A DNA stretch of 64,000 nucleotides, from assembly GCF_900637545.1 (NCBI RefSeq), contig NZ_LR134376.1, positions 2,313,001-2,377,000 of the forward strand, given 5' to 3'. This document shows, one piece after another, positions 47,999-58,500 of the stretch. A program made the translations under genes and the position numbers. Numbering within the stretch: position 1 is the stretch's first letter; each line of letters begins with the position of its first letter. The notes beneath the pieces are model-generated. The model had not been told where the DNA came from and did no database searches. It saw only the letters and a list, made by a program, of their open reading frames with translations. This DNA comes from Aeromonas encheleia (GTDB taxonomy: Bacteria; Pseudomonadota; Gammaproteobacteria; Enterobacterales; Aeromonadaceae).

Positions 47999-48250
47999 AT
48001 GGAACAGCTCGAGATCTTCCCGCTGCAGAGCCCCTGTATCGGGGTGTGCGAAGTGAACAACAAGGGCTACTGCAAGGGCTGCCTGCGTAATCGGGAGGAG
48101 CGTTTCAACTGGCTTGTCATGACCCATGCCGAGCAGCAGGAGGTGATGCGGCTGTGTCGGGGTCGCAAGGCCAGGGTCGAGGCGGCGCGGCGCAAAGCGC
48201 GAGAAGCCGCAGAAAGCGATCTGCCAGCGCAGGATGGCTGGGATTTTTGA
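47999..48250 (+). CDS. DUF1289 domain protein
   Basis: Small protein of 83 residues with the DUF1289 signature: SPCIGVCEVNNKGYCKGCLRNREER, four cysteines that probably bind a metal. A WLVMTHAEQQEVMRL helix and a basic tail follow. The function of the family is unknown. GAGG lies upstream of the ATG. It is a single gene ending before the fruA terminator. Confidence 0.85.
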   Translation: MEQLEIFPLQSPCIGVCEVNNKGYCKGCLRNREERFNWLVMTHAEQQEVMRLCRGRKARVEAARRKAREAAESDLPAQDGWDF

Positions 48251-48293
48251 CTGCCCCGGCCACCGGATTCTCTCTCCCTCTCCTCATCAGAGA

Positions 48294-48320
48294 CAAAAAA
48301 GGCGGCCCCTGGGCCGCCTT
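48294..48320 (-). terminator. Terminator of fruBKA, shared with the DUF1289 gene
   Basis: GGCGGCCC-CT-GGGCCGCC is followed on the minus strand by T6. The plus-strand side has only a short T-rich run, so it mainly serves fruA. Confidence 0.85.
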
Positions 48321-48351
48321 CTTCATTCTCTATTTTTTCACTCGTGGATCA

Positions 48352-50073
48352 TCAGGCCGTCGCCAGCTTGGCTTGCGCCTCGCCGCGCTTGAGCATGGCG
48401 TAGGCAACCCCGGTCACCAGCGAGCCGGCCGTGATGGCCAGGATGTACATGAACACGTGGCTGATGGCGTTCGGGATGAAGAGCACGAAGAGGCCGCCGT
48501 GGGGCGCCACCAGCTCGCAGCCGAACAGCATGGAGAGCGCACCGGTCAGGGCGCCACCGACCATGCAGGCCGGAATGACCCGCATCGGATCCTTGGCGGC
48601 GAACGGGATGGCCCCCTCGGAGATGAAGCAGAGTCCCAGCACGAAGGAGGCCTTGCCCGCTTCCTGCTCCGCCTTGATGAACTTGGTGCGGGCCAGGAAG
48701 GTGGCGATCCCCATCCCCAGGGCTGGCACCATGCCGGCGGCCATCACCGCCGCCATGGGGGCATAGGTCTTGGAGGCCAGCAGGCCGACCCCGAAGGCGT
48801 AGGCCGCCTTGTTGACCGGGCCACCCATGTCGAAGCACATCATGGCGCCGATGATGACCCCCAGCAGCACGGCGTTGGCTGAGCCCATGTTGTTGAGGAA
48901 GGTGGTCATGGCACTCATGATGCCGGCGACCGGGCCGCCCACCACGTAGATCATCACCAGGCCGGTAAACAGGCTGGCCACCAGCGGAATGATGAGGATG
49001 GGTTTGAGCGCCTCCAGAGTGACCGGCAGACGCACCTTGTCACTCAGGTACTTGGCGCTGTAGCCGGCCAGGAAGCCGGCGACTATGCCACCGAGGAAGC
49101 CGGCCCCCAGGGAGCTGGCCAGCATACCGCCGATCATGCCGGGGGCCAGACCCGGCCTGTCGGCTATGGAGTAGGCGATGTAACCGGCCAGCACCGGGAT
49201 CATCAGGGCGAAGGCGGAGCCGCCACCGATCTGCATCAGGGCGGCGGCCAGGGTGCCCGGCTCCTTGAACGCTTCAATACCGAAGATGAAGGAGATGGCG
49301 ATGATGAGGCCACCGGCCACCACCATGGGCAGCATGAAGGAGACCCCGGTCAGCAGGTGCTTGTAGGGGCCCGCCTTCTCCTCCTTCTTGGCCGCGGCGG
49401 CGCCGCTGTGGCGATAAGTTTTCGCCTCAGTCCACGCCTTGTCCAGCTCGGCGCGGGTCTTCTTGAGCGCAGCGCCCGTGCTGGTGTGATAGACCGGCTT
49501 GCCATCGAAGCGGGCCATGTCCACCTCGATGTCGGTGGCGAGGAACACCAGATCGGCGGCGGCGATCTCCTCCGCAGTCAGGGCATTCTGGGCACCGACC
49601 GAGCCCTGGGTCTCGACGCGGATCTGGTGACCCAGCTGCTTGGCCATGGTCTCCAGCGCTTCCGCCGACATGAAGGTGTGGGCCACCCCGGTCGGACAGG
49701 CGGTGACTGCGACTATGCGCTTGGCCGTGTCAGGCTTGGCTGCAACAGCAGCAACCTGATGACGATAGAGGCTGGCCTCGCGCTCGGCGGCGGCCAGCAC
49801 GGCGGCCGGATCCTGCAGGGCGAGATCCATGCTGCCCTGATAGAGGCGCTTGCCGTCATAGGCGGCGAGATCCACCGGGCCGCTCGCCACCACCAGAATG
49901 AGGTCGGCGGCGGCTATCTCGTCAGACGAGGGCTGCTGACGCGGCTGCACGCTGGAGCCGACATCGAGCCTGAGCTCCCAGCCCGCCAGCTTGGCCTGTT
50001 GTTCTATCCGTTTAGCAACGAGAAAGCTGGTGGCGATGCCCGCCGGGCAGGCCGTAACCAAGATTGCTTTCAT
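48352..50073 (-). CDS. fruA: PTS fructose transporter subunit IIB'BC
   Basis: Membrane permease that imports fructose as fructose 1-phosphate. I chose the ATG giving MKAILVTACPAGIATSFLVAKR after AGGAG; longer frames run into fruK. The 573-residue protein has a B' domain (1-105) and a IIB domain with phospho-Cys126 in VTACPTGVAHTF. A IIC domain (about 240-573) has eight or more membrane segments. It overlaps the fruK stop by four bases. Confidence 0.96.
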   Translation of the reverse strand: MKAILVTACPAGIATSFLVAKRIEQQAKLAGWELRLDVGSSVQPRQQPSSDEIAAADLILVVASGPVDLAAYDGKRLYQGSMDLALQDPAAVLAAAEREASLYRHQVAAVAAKPDTAKRIVAVTACPTGVAHTFMSAEALETMAKQLGHQIRVETQGSVGAQNALTAEEIAAADLVFLATDIEVDMARFDGKPVYHTSTGAALKKTRAELDKAWTEAKTYRHSGAAAAKKEEKAGPYKHLLTGVSFMLPMVVAGGLIIAISFIFGIEAFKEPGTLAAALMQIGGGSAFALMIPVLAGYIAYSIADRPGLAPGMIGGMLASSLGAGFLGGIVAGFLAGYSAKYLSDKVRLPVTLEALKPILIIPLVASLFTGLVMIYVVGGPVAGIMSAMTTFLNNMGSANAVLLGVIIGAMMCFDMGGPVNKAAYAFGVGLLASKTYAPMAAVMAAGMVPALGMGIATFLARTKFIKAEQEAGKASFVLGLCFISEGAIPFAAKDPMRVIPACMVGGALTGALSMLFGCELVAPHGGLFVLFIPNAISHVFMYILAITAGSLVTGVAYAMLKRGEAQAKLATA

Positions 50074-51065
50074 TGGGCATCTCCTGAGTTTTCCATGGAA
50101 GGGGATTGAATGGGGGCGAGGTGATCGAGCCGCTGCAACTGCACCTGTCCGAGCAGGGGGGTCAGCACCTCGATGTCGCTGAAACCGACCGCGACCTGGC
50201 TCACCGCCAGGGCGGAGACGGCGGTGGCCAGTCGCAGGGTCTGCTCCGGCGCCCAGCCGAGGCTGAGGCCATGGGCGAGCCCGGCGACCAGCGAATCGCC
50301 GGCGCCGACGGTGCTGACCACCTGCATACGCGGCGGAATGGCCTGCCAGCTGGCGTCTGGACCAAACCAGATCAGGCCCTCGGCGCCGTTGGAGACAACC
50401 ACATGGGGGATCCCTTGCGCCTGCAAGGCGCGGGCACAGTCGGCCTGCTCCTCCAGGGTCTCGATGGGGCGCCCGGCCCACTGGCTGAGCTCCTCCAGAT
50501 TGGGTTTGACCAGGGTCGGCGCGGCGCCGAGGCCTGCGCTGAGCGCCGCCCCGCTGCAATCGAAGATCACCCGCTTGCCCTTGGCCTTGAGCAGGCCGAT
50601 GAGACGGGCGCAGTAATCGGGCTCGACCCCCTTGGGCAGGCTGCCAGCCAGCACGAACCAGTCGGCGCCCTGGCTGGCATCGGCGCACAGCGCGTCGATC
50701 GCCGTCTCCAGTTGGCACACGGCCTCAGCGTGGATCTGCAGCCCGGGCAGGTTGAGATCGGTGACCCGACCCGACTGCTCGGCGATCTTGACGTTGATGC
50801 GGGTGCTGCCCGCCACCCGCACGAAATGATCGGCCAGGATGCGCTCTTCGAACAGCGCCTCGAAAGCCTGGGCGTTGTCCGCCCCGAGCCAGCCGGTGAG
50901 CGCCACGTCACGGCCGAGATCTTTCAAGACCATGGCGACGTTGATCCCCTTGCCCGCGGCGCGTAAGTGAGCCTCGCTCACCAGATTCACCTCGCCGAGG
51001 CTCATGGCCTCTAGGCGGGTGGTGAGATCCAGCGCGGGGTTGAGGGTGATGGTCACGATTTTCAT
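50070..51065 (-). CDS. fruK: 1-phosphofructokinase
   Basis: PfkB-family kinase that makes fructose 1,6-bisphosphate. I chose the ATG giving MKIVTITLNPALDLTTRL, overlapping the fruB stop by one base. The 331-residue protein has AAGKGINVAMVLKDLG and the catalytic TVGAGDSLVAGLAHG motif. It sits in the middle of fruBKA with coupled translation on both sides. Confidence 0.96.
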   Translation of the reverse strand: MKIVTITLNPALDLTTRLEAMSLGEVNLVSEAHLRAAGKGINVAMVLKDLGRDVALTGWLGADNAQAFEALFEERILADHFVRVAGSTRINVKIAEQSGRVTDLNLPGLQIHAEAVCQLETAIDALCADASQGADWFVLAGSLPKGVEPDYCARLIGLLKAKGKRVIFDCSGAALSAGLGAAPTLVKPNLEELSQWAGRPIETLEEQADCARALQAQGIPHVVVSNGAEGLIWFGPDASWQAIPPRMQVVSTVGAGDSLVAGLAHGLSLGWAPEQTLRLATAVSALAVSQVAVGFSDIEVLTPLLGQVQLQRLDHLAPIQSPSMENSGDAQ

Positions 51066-52165
51066 CAGTGCGCCCCCTCCCCCAGCCCGGCGGCGATGGC
51101 CTCGCCAATCCCCTTGAGAGCGGCTTCGGCATCCGCCCCTTCGGCGCGAAACGCCAGCCGGTGACCGCACTTGACGCCCAGACCGATGACCTTCATCAGG
51201 CTCTTGGCGGAAACCGCCTCACCGCTGCCATCCAGATTCGCCACCCGGATGTCGGATGCGAACTCCTTGGCGACCTTGACCAGCATGGCACCCGGCCGCG
51301 CGTGCAGGCCGTGGGGATTGATGATGGTGAAGGTCTCGCTGAGGCCGCTGGCGGGGCCCGCCTGCAACATGGCGAGCCCCTCGCTGCCCGCCAGGGTGGC
51401 GAGCTGGCCGGCGTCGGCCAGCCTGGCCAGATTCTCCAGCTGTGGCAGGTGGCTGGCGTCGCTGGCACAGAGCAGCAAGAGGGCGCCGACCGGCAGCTCT
51501 CCGGCCTGCAGTAGCGTGCTCGGGGTCGCCAGTACCCAACCGGTCTGGGTGGCTGGCGTGCGGGCCAGCCAGATCCCCTCGCCGAGGTAGGCCGGCTCGC
51601 TGGCCAGCAGGGAAGTCACCATGGCGGCCTCCCCCCAACCGGCGGACTTGGCACGGGCGGCGGCCCCCAGCAGCAGCTGGTCGCGATCCTCGGCCGGGAA
51701 GTCGGCGAGGGTCAGGTACTGCACTTCCTGCGCCGCGCCGGCGCCGGTGAGGATATTGATGATGGTGTCGGCATCGGTGGCGGTTTTCAGTTGCGCCGCC
51801 GCCTGCTCGTCACCCAGCACATGGGTGAGCTGACGCAAGATCCCCAGGTGCTCGTCGGATTTGGCGGCGATGCCGATGGCCACGTAGGCGATCTGCCCCT
51901 GGTCCCACTCGATGCCCTGGGGGAACTGGGCCACCATGACGCCGGTGTGTTTGACCAGATGACGTGTGTCCGTGGTGCCATGGGGAATGGCGATGCCGCT
52001 GCCGAGGTAGGTGGCGTGCTGCGCCTCCCGGGCCAGCATGCCGTCCACATAGCCCGCCTCCACCAGACCGGCCTCGGTCAGTTTGCCTGCCAGCAGGGCG
52101 ATGGCATCCGCCTTGGTCGCCACCGATTGCCCCAGCAGGATCTGCTGCTGCGCCAACTTCAACAT
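51065..52165 (-). CDS. fruB: Fructose PTS diphosphoryl transfer protein (IIA-HPr fusion)
   Basis: Carries phosphate from enzyme I to FruA. The 366-residue protein has a IIA-fru domain (1-145) with His62 in GSGIAIPHGTTD, a central linker domain, and a C-terminal HPr domain (about 276-366) with His288 in NPHGLHARPGAML. It is the first gene of the operon, divergent from cra across two Cra sites. Confidence 0.96.
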   Translation of the reverse strand: MLKLAQQQILLGQSVATKADAIALLAGKLTEAGLVEAGYVDGMLAREAQHATYLGSGIAIPHGTTDTRHLVKHTGVMVAQFPQGIEWDQGQIAYVAIGIAAKSDEHLGILRQLTHVLGDEQAAAQLKTATDADTIINILTGAGAAQEVQYLTLADFPAEDRDQLLLGAAARAKSAGWGEAAMVTSLLASEPAYLGEGIWLARTPATQTGWVLATPSTLLQAGELPVGALLLLCASDASHLPQLENLARLADAGQLATLAGSEGLAMLQAGPASGLSETFTIINPHGLHARPGAMLVKVAKEFASDIRVANLDGSGEAVSAKSLMKVIGLGVKCGHRLAFRAEGADAEAALKGIGEAIAAGLGEGAH

Positions 52166-52465
52166 AGAGATTCTCCATCAGGTGCCGGCCTCGCCTGCTG
52201 GCGGTCCGGCTTAACACTCGGGTAATTTGCCTGCTGACAATAGACTGGATTGCGTCCTTCGGTGATCCAGGGCGGCTTTTCAACCCCGGTCACCCATTGC
52301 CTGCTGACAAGCTGAATCGTTTCACTTACACTCAGACTGAATCGTTTCAGCTTATTGTTCAAGTGCCGACGCCGAGTGCTTTTCAATGATATGATCCCGC
52401 GCACACTTTTCGGTGTCCCTACCCTGGGTCGTCGCGGACCTTGCAACTCAAACAGAGCCAAGATG
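52166..52465. other. Divergent control region between fruB and cra
   Basis: This 300-base region holds two Cra sites and an exact 14-base direct repeat, TTGCCTGCTGACAA, at 52227-52240 and 52297-52310. On the minus strand the repeat contains TTGTCA, a possible -35 element for fruB. Confidence 0.6.
52311..52351. promoter_or_regulatory. Two Cra/FruR operators
   Basis: GCTGAATCGTTTCAC (52311-52325) and CTGAATCGTTTCAGC (52337-52351) both carry TGAATCGTTTCA, which matches the Cra consensus TGAAWCGNTTCA. They are 27 bases apart (core to core), between the divergent fruBKA and cra genes. Confidence 0.85.
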
Positions 52466-53461
52466 ATGAAACTGGATGAAATCGCCGCCCTCGCCGGTGT
52501 CTCGCGCACCACCGCCAGCTATGTGATCAACGGCAAGGCCGATCAATACCGCATCAGCCAGGCCACCCGTGACAAGGTGATGGCGGTGGTCAATGCCCAC
52601 AACTATCAACCGGACAGCCGCGCCGCCTCCCTGCGCGGTGGCCAGACCCGCACCCTGGGGTTCATCCTGCCGGATCTCGAGAACGCCAGTTATGCCAAGC
52701 TCGCCAAGCGGCTCGAGCAGGGCGCGCGGGCGCAGGGCTATCAGTTGCTGATCGTCTGCTCGGAAGATGAGGCGGATACCGAGAAGGAGCTGGCCAGGAT
52801 GCTGGTCAGCCGCCATGTGGATGCGCTGCTGGTGGCGAGCTGCCTGCCGCCGGAGGATCCCTTCTACCTGCAGCAGCAGGCCCATGGCATCCAGATCCTG
52901 GCCATCGATCGGGCCATGGCCGCCGATCACTTCGTCACTGTGGCGAGCGAGAACCAGAAGGCGAGCTTCGATCTCACCGCCTCCCTGCTCACCCCGGCCA
53001 TCCGGCATGTGGCGTTGATCACCGCGCTGCCCAGCCTCACGATCAGCCAGGAGCGGAAAGCGGGCTTCGAGCAGGCGCTGGCTCAGCAAGCTGCCGCGTC
53101 ACAGCCGGCGCCCCACATCTGCGAGGGGGCCCTCTTCTCTCGCGCCGAGGGCTATCGCCTGATCAAGGAGCTGCATCAGCGGCTCGGCCAACTGCCCGAG
53201 GCGCTGGTCGCCACCTCCTACATTCTGATGGAGGGGGTGCTCGACTATCTGCTGGAGCAGGAGGCCGACATGAGCCAGATTGCCATGGCCACCTTCGGGG
53301 ACGATCGCCTGCTCGACTTCCTCCCCTTCGGCATCAACTCCCTGCCCCAGCAGCACGACGCCTTGGCCGGCCAGGCGCTCACCCTCGCACTCAAGGCCAT
53401 CAACGGCGAATACCACTGCGGCCTGCACTACATCAGCCGCACCCTCAAGCGACGCCGCTGA
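52466..53461 (+). CDS. cra: Catabolite repressor/activator Cra (FruR)
   Basis: LacI-family regulator released from DNA by fructose 1-phosphate; in enterics it also controls central carbon flow. The start is the second of two adjacent ATGs, giving MKLDEIAALAGVSRTTASYVINGKADQYRIS, nearly identical to E. coli Cra. The 331-residue protein has the effector core with IPDLENASY-like and FGDDRLLDFLPF segments. It is divergent from fruBKA. Confidence 0.94.
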   Translation: MKLDEIAALAGVSRTTASYVINGKADQYRISQATRDKVMAVVNAHNYQPDSRAASLRGGQTRTLGFILPDLENASYAKLAKRLEQGARAQGYQLLIVCSEDEADTEKELARMLVSRHVDALLVASCLPPEDPFYLQQQAHGIQILAIDRAMAADHFVTVASENQKASFDLTASLLTPAIRHVALITALPSLTISQERKAGFEQALAQQAAASQPAPHICEGALFSRAEGYRLIKELHQRLGQLPEALVATSYILMEGVLDYLLEQEADMSQIAMATFGDDRLLDFLPFGINSLPQQHDALAGQALTLALKAINGEYHCGLHYISRTLKRRR

Positions 53462-53607
53462 GGCCCCCGCGCTGGCGGCAACCGCCGTCGGCGCGCTTTT
53501 TCACCAAAGAATCCCGTTTTCTGTCATCTTTTATTTCCACTTATTGCCACCTCACAGTACAAGATCTGCTGTCATAGGCTTGTCTCCGCTATTTTGATCC
53601 GCTAACG

Positions 53608-53625
53608 TGGCAACCATCTTTTACA
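53608..53625 (+). promoter_or_regulatory. Weak TyrR-box candidate upstream of the aromatic permease
   Basis: TGGCAACCATCTTTTACA matches TGTAAA-N6-TTTACA with two mismatches in the left half. It keeps the important G and C. It lies about 120 bases before the permease start. Confidence 0.3.
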
Positions 53626-53742
53626 AACGAGCGGTTTTTCGTAACGATGCGTCCACTCCGATATTGCTAGCCTCCGGCCTCAGCCCCGGAGGCGCCTCCT
53701 GACTCTGCTTCTGGCACTCTTTCTCTGATCTCGGATGGACAC

Positions 53743-54936
53743 ATGAACACCAAAACCCTGGGTTGTACCCTGTTGATTGCCGGCACCACCATAGGCGCCG
53801 GCATGCTGGCCCTGCCGCTGGCCTCTTCCTCCCTCGGCGGCCCCGCCACCCTGCTCTTGATGATCGGGCTCTGGGCGCTGATGGCCTTCACCGCCATGTT
53901 GCAGGTGGAGGCCAGCCTCAACACCGGCAAGTGGTACCTGCACCAGCTGGCGGATCACCTGCTCGGCCCCTGGGGCAAGCGCATCGCCTCCTTCTGCATC
54001 CTGATGCTGTTCTACTCGCTCGCCTCCGCCTACATCAGCGGCGGCAGCAGCCTGCTGGCGCAGGCGCTGGCCGATGCCGGCACCACCGTCAGCCAGGAGC
54101 AGGCGGCCTGGGCCTTCACCCTGCTGTTTGGCGGCATGGTGTGCGTGGGCACCAAGCAGGTGGATTACCTCAACCGGCTGATGTTCACCGTGAAATTGGT
54201 GATCATGGTAGGGGTGCTGGCGCTGCTGCTGCCCCGCGCCGAGGGCCAGCACCTGCTCTCCATGCCGCTCGGCCAGGGGCTGCTGCTGGCGGGCCTGCCA
54301 GTCATCTTCACCTCGTTCGGCTTCCACGGCTCCATTCCGAGCGTGATGCTCTACCTCGGCGATTGCCCCAAGCAGCTGCGCCGGGTGTTCGTGTGGGGCT
54401 CCGCCCTGCCGCTCATCCTCTACGTGCTGTGGCAGGTCGCCATCCTGGGGCTGCTCGGTCAACAGACCCTGATCCAGACCGGCGGGGCCCTCGACAGCCT
54501 GCTGGCCAGCGTCGGCAACCTGGTCAGCTGGCCGGCGTTCAATCAGGCGATGCACCTGTTCGCAGACCTGGCGCTGGCCACCTCCTTCCTCGGGGTGACC
54601 CTGGGGCTGTTCGACTTCATGGCCAAGGTGACCCGCCGCAAGGACAATGCCGGCGGCCGTATCCAGACCGGCATGATCACCTTCGTGCCGCCGCTGCTGT
54701 TCGCGCTCTACTTCCCGCAGGGCTTCATCATGGCGCTGGGCTATGCCGCCATCGCCCTGGCGGTGCTGGCGGTGCTGCTGCCGGTGACCCTGGTGTGGCA
54801 GAGCCGCAAGCGGGCCGAGGCGCACCACTACCGCGCCCCGGGTGGCGTGCTGGCCCTGGGGCTGGCCGGTGCCATGGGGGTGCTGATCGTCGGCGTCCAG
54901 GTGAGCGTCAGCCTGGGGCTGCTGCCGGCGCTCTGA
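53743..54936 (+). CDS. Aromatic amino acid permease, TyrP/Mtr family
   Basis: Proton-coupled inner-membrane importer of tyrosine or tryptophan. The 397-residue protein starts MNTKTLGCTLLIAGTTIGAGMLALPLASS, the family signature, and has about 11 hydrophobic segments. Length and start resemble TyrP (403 residues) more than Mtr, but the substrate cannot be fixed by eye. It is a single gene with its own terminator. Confidence 0.87.
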   Translation: MNTKTLGCTLLIAGTTIGAGMLALPLASSSLGGPATLLLMIGLWALMAFTAMLQVEASLNTGKWYLHQLADHLLGPWGKRIASFCILMLFYSLASAYISGGSSLLAQALADAGTTVSQEQAAWAFTLLFGGMVCVGTKQVDYLNRLMFTVKLVIMVGVLALLLPRAEGQHLLSMPLGQGLLLAGLPVIFTSFGFHGSIPSVMLYLGDCPKQLRRVFVWGSALPLILYVLWQVAILGLLGQQTLIQTGGALDSLLASVGNLVSWPAFNQAMHLFADLALATSFLGVTLGLFDFMAKVTRRKDNAGGRIQTGMITFVPPLLFALYFPQGFIMALGYAAIALAVLAVLLPVTLVWQSRKRAEAHHYRAPGGVLALGLAGAMGVLIVGVQVSVSLGLLPAL

Positions 54937-54963
54937 TCCTCATCTTTTGATGGAAAAAGAGAA

Positions 54964-54990
54964 GCCCCGCCAACCTGGCGGGGCTTTTTT
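54964..54990 (+). terminator. Terminator of the aromatic permease gene
   Basis: GCCCCGCCA-ACC-TGGCGGGGC is followed by T6, 27 bases after the stop. Confidence 0.92.
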
Positions 54991-55159
54991 GTGCCTGCTG
55001 ACCCCTCGCACAAGGCCGATGCTGGCGCTGGTAGGGTCTGCCCCATAGCTGTGACCAACGCATCAGGCAGTCTGCCGCTGAAATACTCTTTAGCCCCACT
55101 TCATATTCACTTCACTCTGCCATGACAGGCTGGGACCTCTTCCAAGACCACGAGATAAT

Positions 55160-55387
55160 ATGATGATGAAATTGGCGGCGCTGTTCACGGCGCTCGGGGT
55201 GATCTCCCTCATCAGCTTCCAGCTGATCGGCTCATACGTGAATAGCCAGGGTTATCTGCACGAGCCGTTCGGCCTGTTGCCCATCGGCTTCCTGTTCATC
55301 TTCATGGGGATACTGCTCGCCCTCTTCGGCGCGCTCAGGGTGTTTTGCCGACAACAGCGCGCGAAGGCGGATAAGCAAGCCCGCTGA
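55160..55387 (+). CDS. DUF3955 small membrane protein (75 aa)
   Basis: Inner-membrane peptide with two hydrophobic helices (about 5-25 and 40-62). Between them lies IGSYVNSQGYLHEPFGLLPIGF, the DUF3955 pattern. Function unknown. Three ATG codons in a row make the exact start uncertain by two residues. It is a lone gene with its own terminator. Confidence 0.7.
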   Translation: MMMKLAALFTALGVISLISFQLIGSYVNSQGYLHEPFGLLPIGFLFIFMGILLALFGALRVFCRQQRAKADKQAR

Positions 55388-55432
55388 GGCGGCTGTCTGA
55401 CACGCCGGACTCCCGGCGAACGCCACACACAG

Positions 55433-55463
55433 AAAAGCCCTGCCAATCTGGCAGGGCTTTTTC
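55433..55463 (+). terminator. Terminator of the DUF3955 gene
   Basis: GCCCTGCCA-ATC-TGGCAGGGC is flanked by A4 and T5. The same sequence recurs at 60167-60197. Confidence 0.9.
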
Positions 55464-55529
55464 ATTGGGCTGCATCATGGACAGCCCAGAGCCACGGGCC
55501 CGGGCCCGGGACTGCTCTGCGACGGTGAC

Positions 55530-58500
55530 TTAACGAGCCGAGACGGTGATGCTGGCCAGATCGATCAGGTTGACCGATCCGCCCTGCCCGCCGGCATCGT
55601 TGTAGGTAGCGTTCGCCTTCAGATAGCTCATGTTATAGAAGTCACTCACCAGGATGTCGTACTGTCCCGCCGGCACCTCGGCGATGACGGGGGTAGAGTC
55701 ACGCAGCGGCTTGAGGTCGCCATCCTGCATCACGTGGGGCATCTGCACCACGCCGCTCGCGACCACCTTGCCATTGCTGAGCACGGATACCCGCTTCACC
55801 CCGTTGGTCACCCCCAGGTTGATGGCGTGCTGGGCATTGCTGTATTGCAGGCGAATGGCACGCTTGCCATCCAGTGTGATGCCCCGCACCAGCAGGGTAT
55901 CTTCCGGGCGACCCCAGTCCTTCAGATAGGGCACGGGAATGGCCGCATCGGCCGCCGTGAGGGTGCCGCTATGGGAGACCGCGTCGGCATCGACAGCGAT
56001 GCGCTGGCGCTCGGGTTGGTAGCACACCGGCTTGGCATGATGAGAGCGGTTACCGGACTCGGGGTAGATGGCCTCCGCGCTGTAGCAGTAGGCCATGCCC
56101 GGTTGCGGCGCCAGCTCGTCGACCCAGTCCCTCGCCGTATCCAGCCCGGCGGCCACCAGCTTGCCATCCCGATAGATGTTGTAGCTGAGCGCACCCTGGT
56201 TGACGCTGTCTTGCAAGGCGACGACCAGCTTGCCCCCTTGCTCGGTGACCCCCAGCAGGGTGGGCTCGGTCGGGGCGAACACCTTGCGGTTCTCCACATC
56301 CAGCGGCGCCACGTCCTCGATCAGACGGATCCCCTGCTCATCGGCCACCCCGGCTCCCAGCTGGATCTCGATCAGGTTGCTGGCAGCCAGCATCTCCTCG
56401 GTGATCAGCTCAGCCACGGGGGCGCCATTGAGCAGGATGCCCCGCACCGGATAGTAGCTGCCCTCCTCCCCGGCCTCGGGAAGCAACAGCTTGATCTCGA
56501 TCTGCTTGCCGCGGTAGTTCAGCCCCTTGAGCGCCGCCTCCGGCTTGGCCCCCATCAGCTTGTGCAGGTGGGCGGTGACGAAGGGCGAGACTCGGATCCC
56601 CTGCTCTTCCAGGTTGTAACCAAACAGGGTGCTGGTCACCATGCCGAGATAGCCGCCGACGGACCAGAGCTGGCGCTGAGAGTTGATAACCGGCCCCGTC
56701 AGATCGGGATGGGTCAGATCCATCAGCGAGGGCTGACCGGAGAGCCACTCCAGGTTCTCCATGTTGGAGAGGTTGAGCGCGGCCCCGCGCATCAGGGAGT
56801 CGACATGGCGATCGGCCACGGCCACGTTCTGCACCCTGGCGGCGGCTTTCAGCCCATAGGCGGAGACGAAGGGCCAGATGGCACGGTTATGGTAGACCGG
56901 CATATCCGGCTGCTGCGGGAAGTAGACCGGGGCGCCATAAGGCCCCATGGGATAACGGCTGACGATCTCTCTGGCCTGGCCCTCATCGGCAATGCCCGCC
57001 AGTATGGCAAGGGATTCCCCGAGCAGGTCGAACTTGTAGGCCGGGCTCGGATCCGTGCTGGTGTTGATCAGGCTGGCATACATCTTCTCATCCGCCAGCC
57101 AGAAGCCATGATTGATGGCCTGCTTGAGCTCGGCTGCCCACTGGCTGTAGCGGGTCGCCAGCTCATCCTGGCCCAGCTTGGTGGCCAGACGCGCCGCCAG
57201 CCCTAACCCCTGATAATGGAGCACGTTGGTGGAGAGAGACTTGCTCATGCCTATGTGGGCGATGTCGGCCGTGATCCACTTGGCATAGGTCTGATCACGC
57301 CAGTCGAGGAAGGATTGCTCCCCGACATAGAGACCATCACCCTCATCGAAGGCCGCCAGTCGATCACTCTCTATGGTATTGCGCAACCCCTCGAACGCCT
57401 CAGGCAGGAAGGCACTGCGCTCCCCGGCAGGCAGCGCCGCCAGCACCTGCTCGGCCGCCAGCGCCCAGCCCATGCGGTCGGTGCTGATGGGCCAGCTGCC
57501 CCCTGTCCCCGTATCCTGGATGATCTGGCGCCCCTGCGGGATCAGGCCGTCGAGGCCCTGCTTCAGCTCGGCCCTGAAGTCGGAGAGCTTGAACTGCAGG
57601 GAGTTCCGCGCCCGTTGCGGATCCAGAACCCCCAGCCCCAGATCGGTGGCGTAGGAGAGATCCCGCGTCCAGACATAATGCCACTTGGCCCCCGTTTCGA
57701 AGCAGTCGCAGGGGATCGCCTGACCGCCGCCGTAACTGCCATCCTTGACCTGGGCCACGCTGTTTTGCCGCATCTCGTGCGTCGCCAGCGCAAACAGGGC
57801 ATCAAACACCATGTCGCCCGAGCGCAACCGGGGCAGATCCGCCTGCTCCTGATACGTGGTGAAGCTATCCCCCGGATCCCGCAGCTCCTGCGTCGTCGAC
57901 TGGGCATAGCCGCGATAGTCGGCCCCGGCCTGCTTGACCGAGAAGGTGGCCACCTCCTTGACCCCGGCTTTGTGGGTCTGGTACTCCAGCTTCTCGATAA
58001 GCTCGTGCCCTTCATGGGGATTGATCATGCCAAGATCCTCGTCCGTCGCCGCACTGACCCGCAGCCAGGGTGCCTGCTCATCCTGACTCGCATCGAGGAC
58101 AAACTTGTAATAGCCCGCCTGTGACACCGACAGGGACGCCAGCTGGCAGTTGCTGTCACAGCGCTGCATTCTGACGCTCTCATTCAATGAGATGGCGCCG
58201 CTGGGGCCAAAACCTATCCCATCCTGGGCGGAAGCCATCTTTATCTTGTGCTCGCCGGGGGCCAGCTTGGCGACCACCACATAGCGCTTGTCGCCCTGGT
58301 AGACCATCTGCAAGACGGGCTCGAGGTTGCCATCTATGCCCTTCAGATAGAGGCTTTCGCCGTAGTTGGGCTCATCGCGCACCATGGAAAATTCGATGAC
58401 GGGCGCCGCCAGATCGGCATTGGTCACCTTGACCTGAATATCCAGCAACCCTTTTTCGGTCACGACCAGGCGGTTGTTCTGGCCGTTATTCTGGTAATAC

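Noticed and set aside
53763..54950. 395-codon frame overlapping the aromatic permease in another frame
   Set aside because: The permease frame has clear membrane segments and a family start. The alternative is Arg/Gly/Pro-rich shadow sequence.
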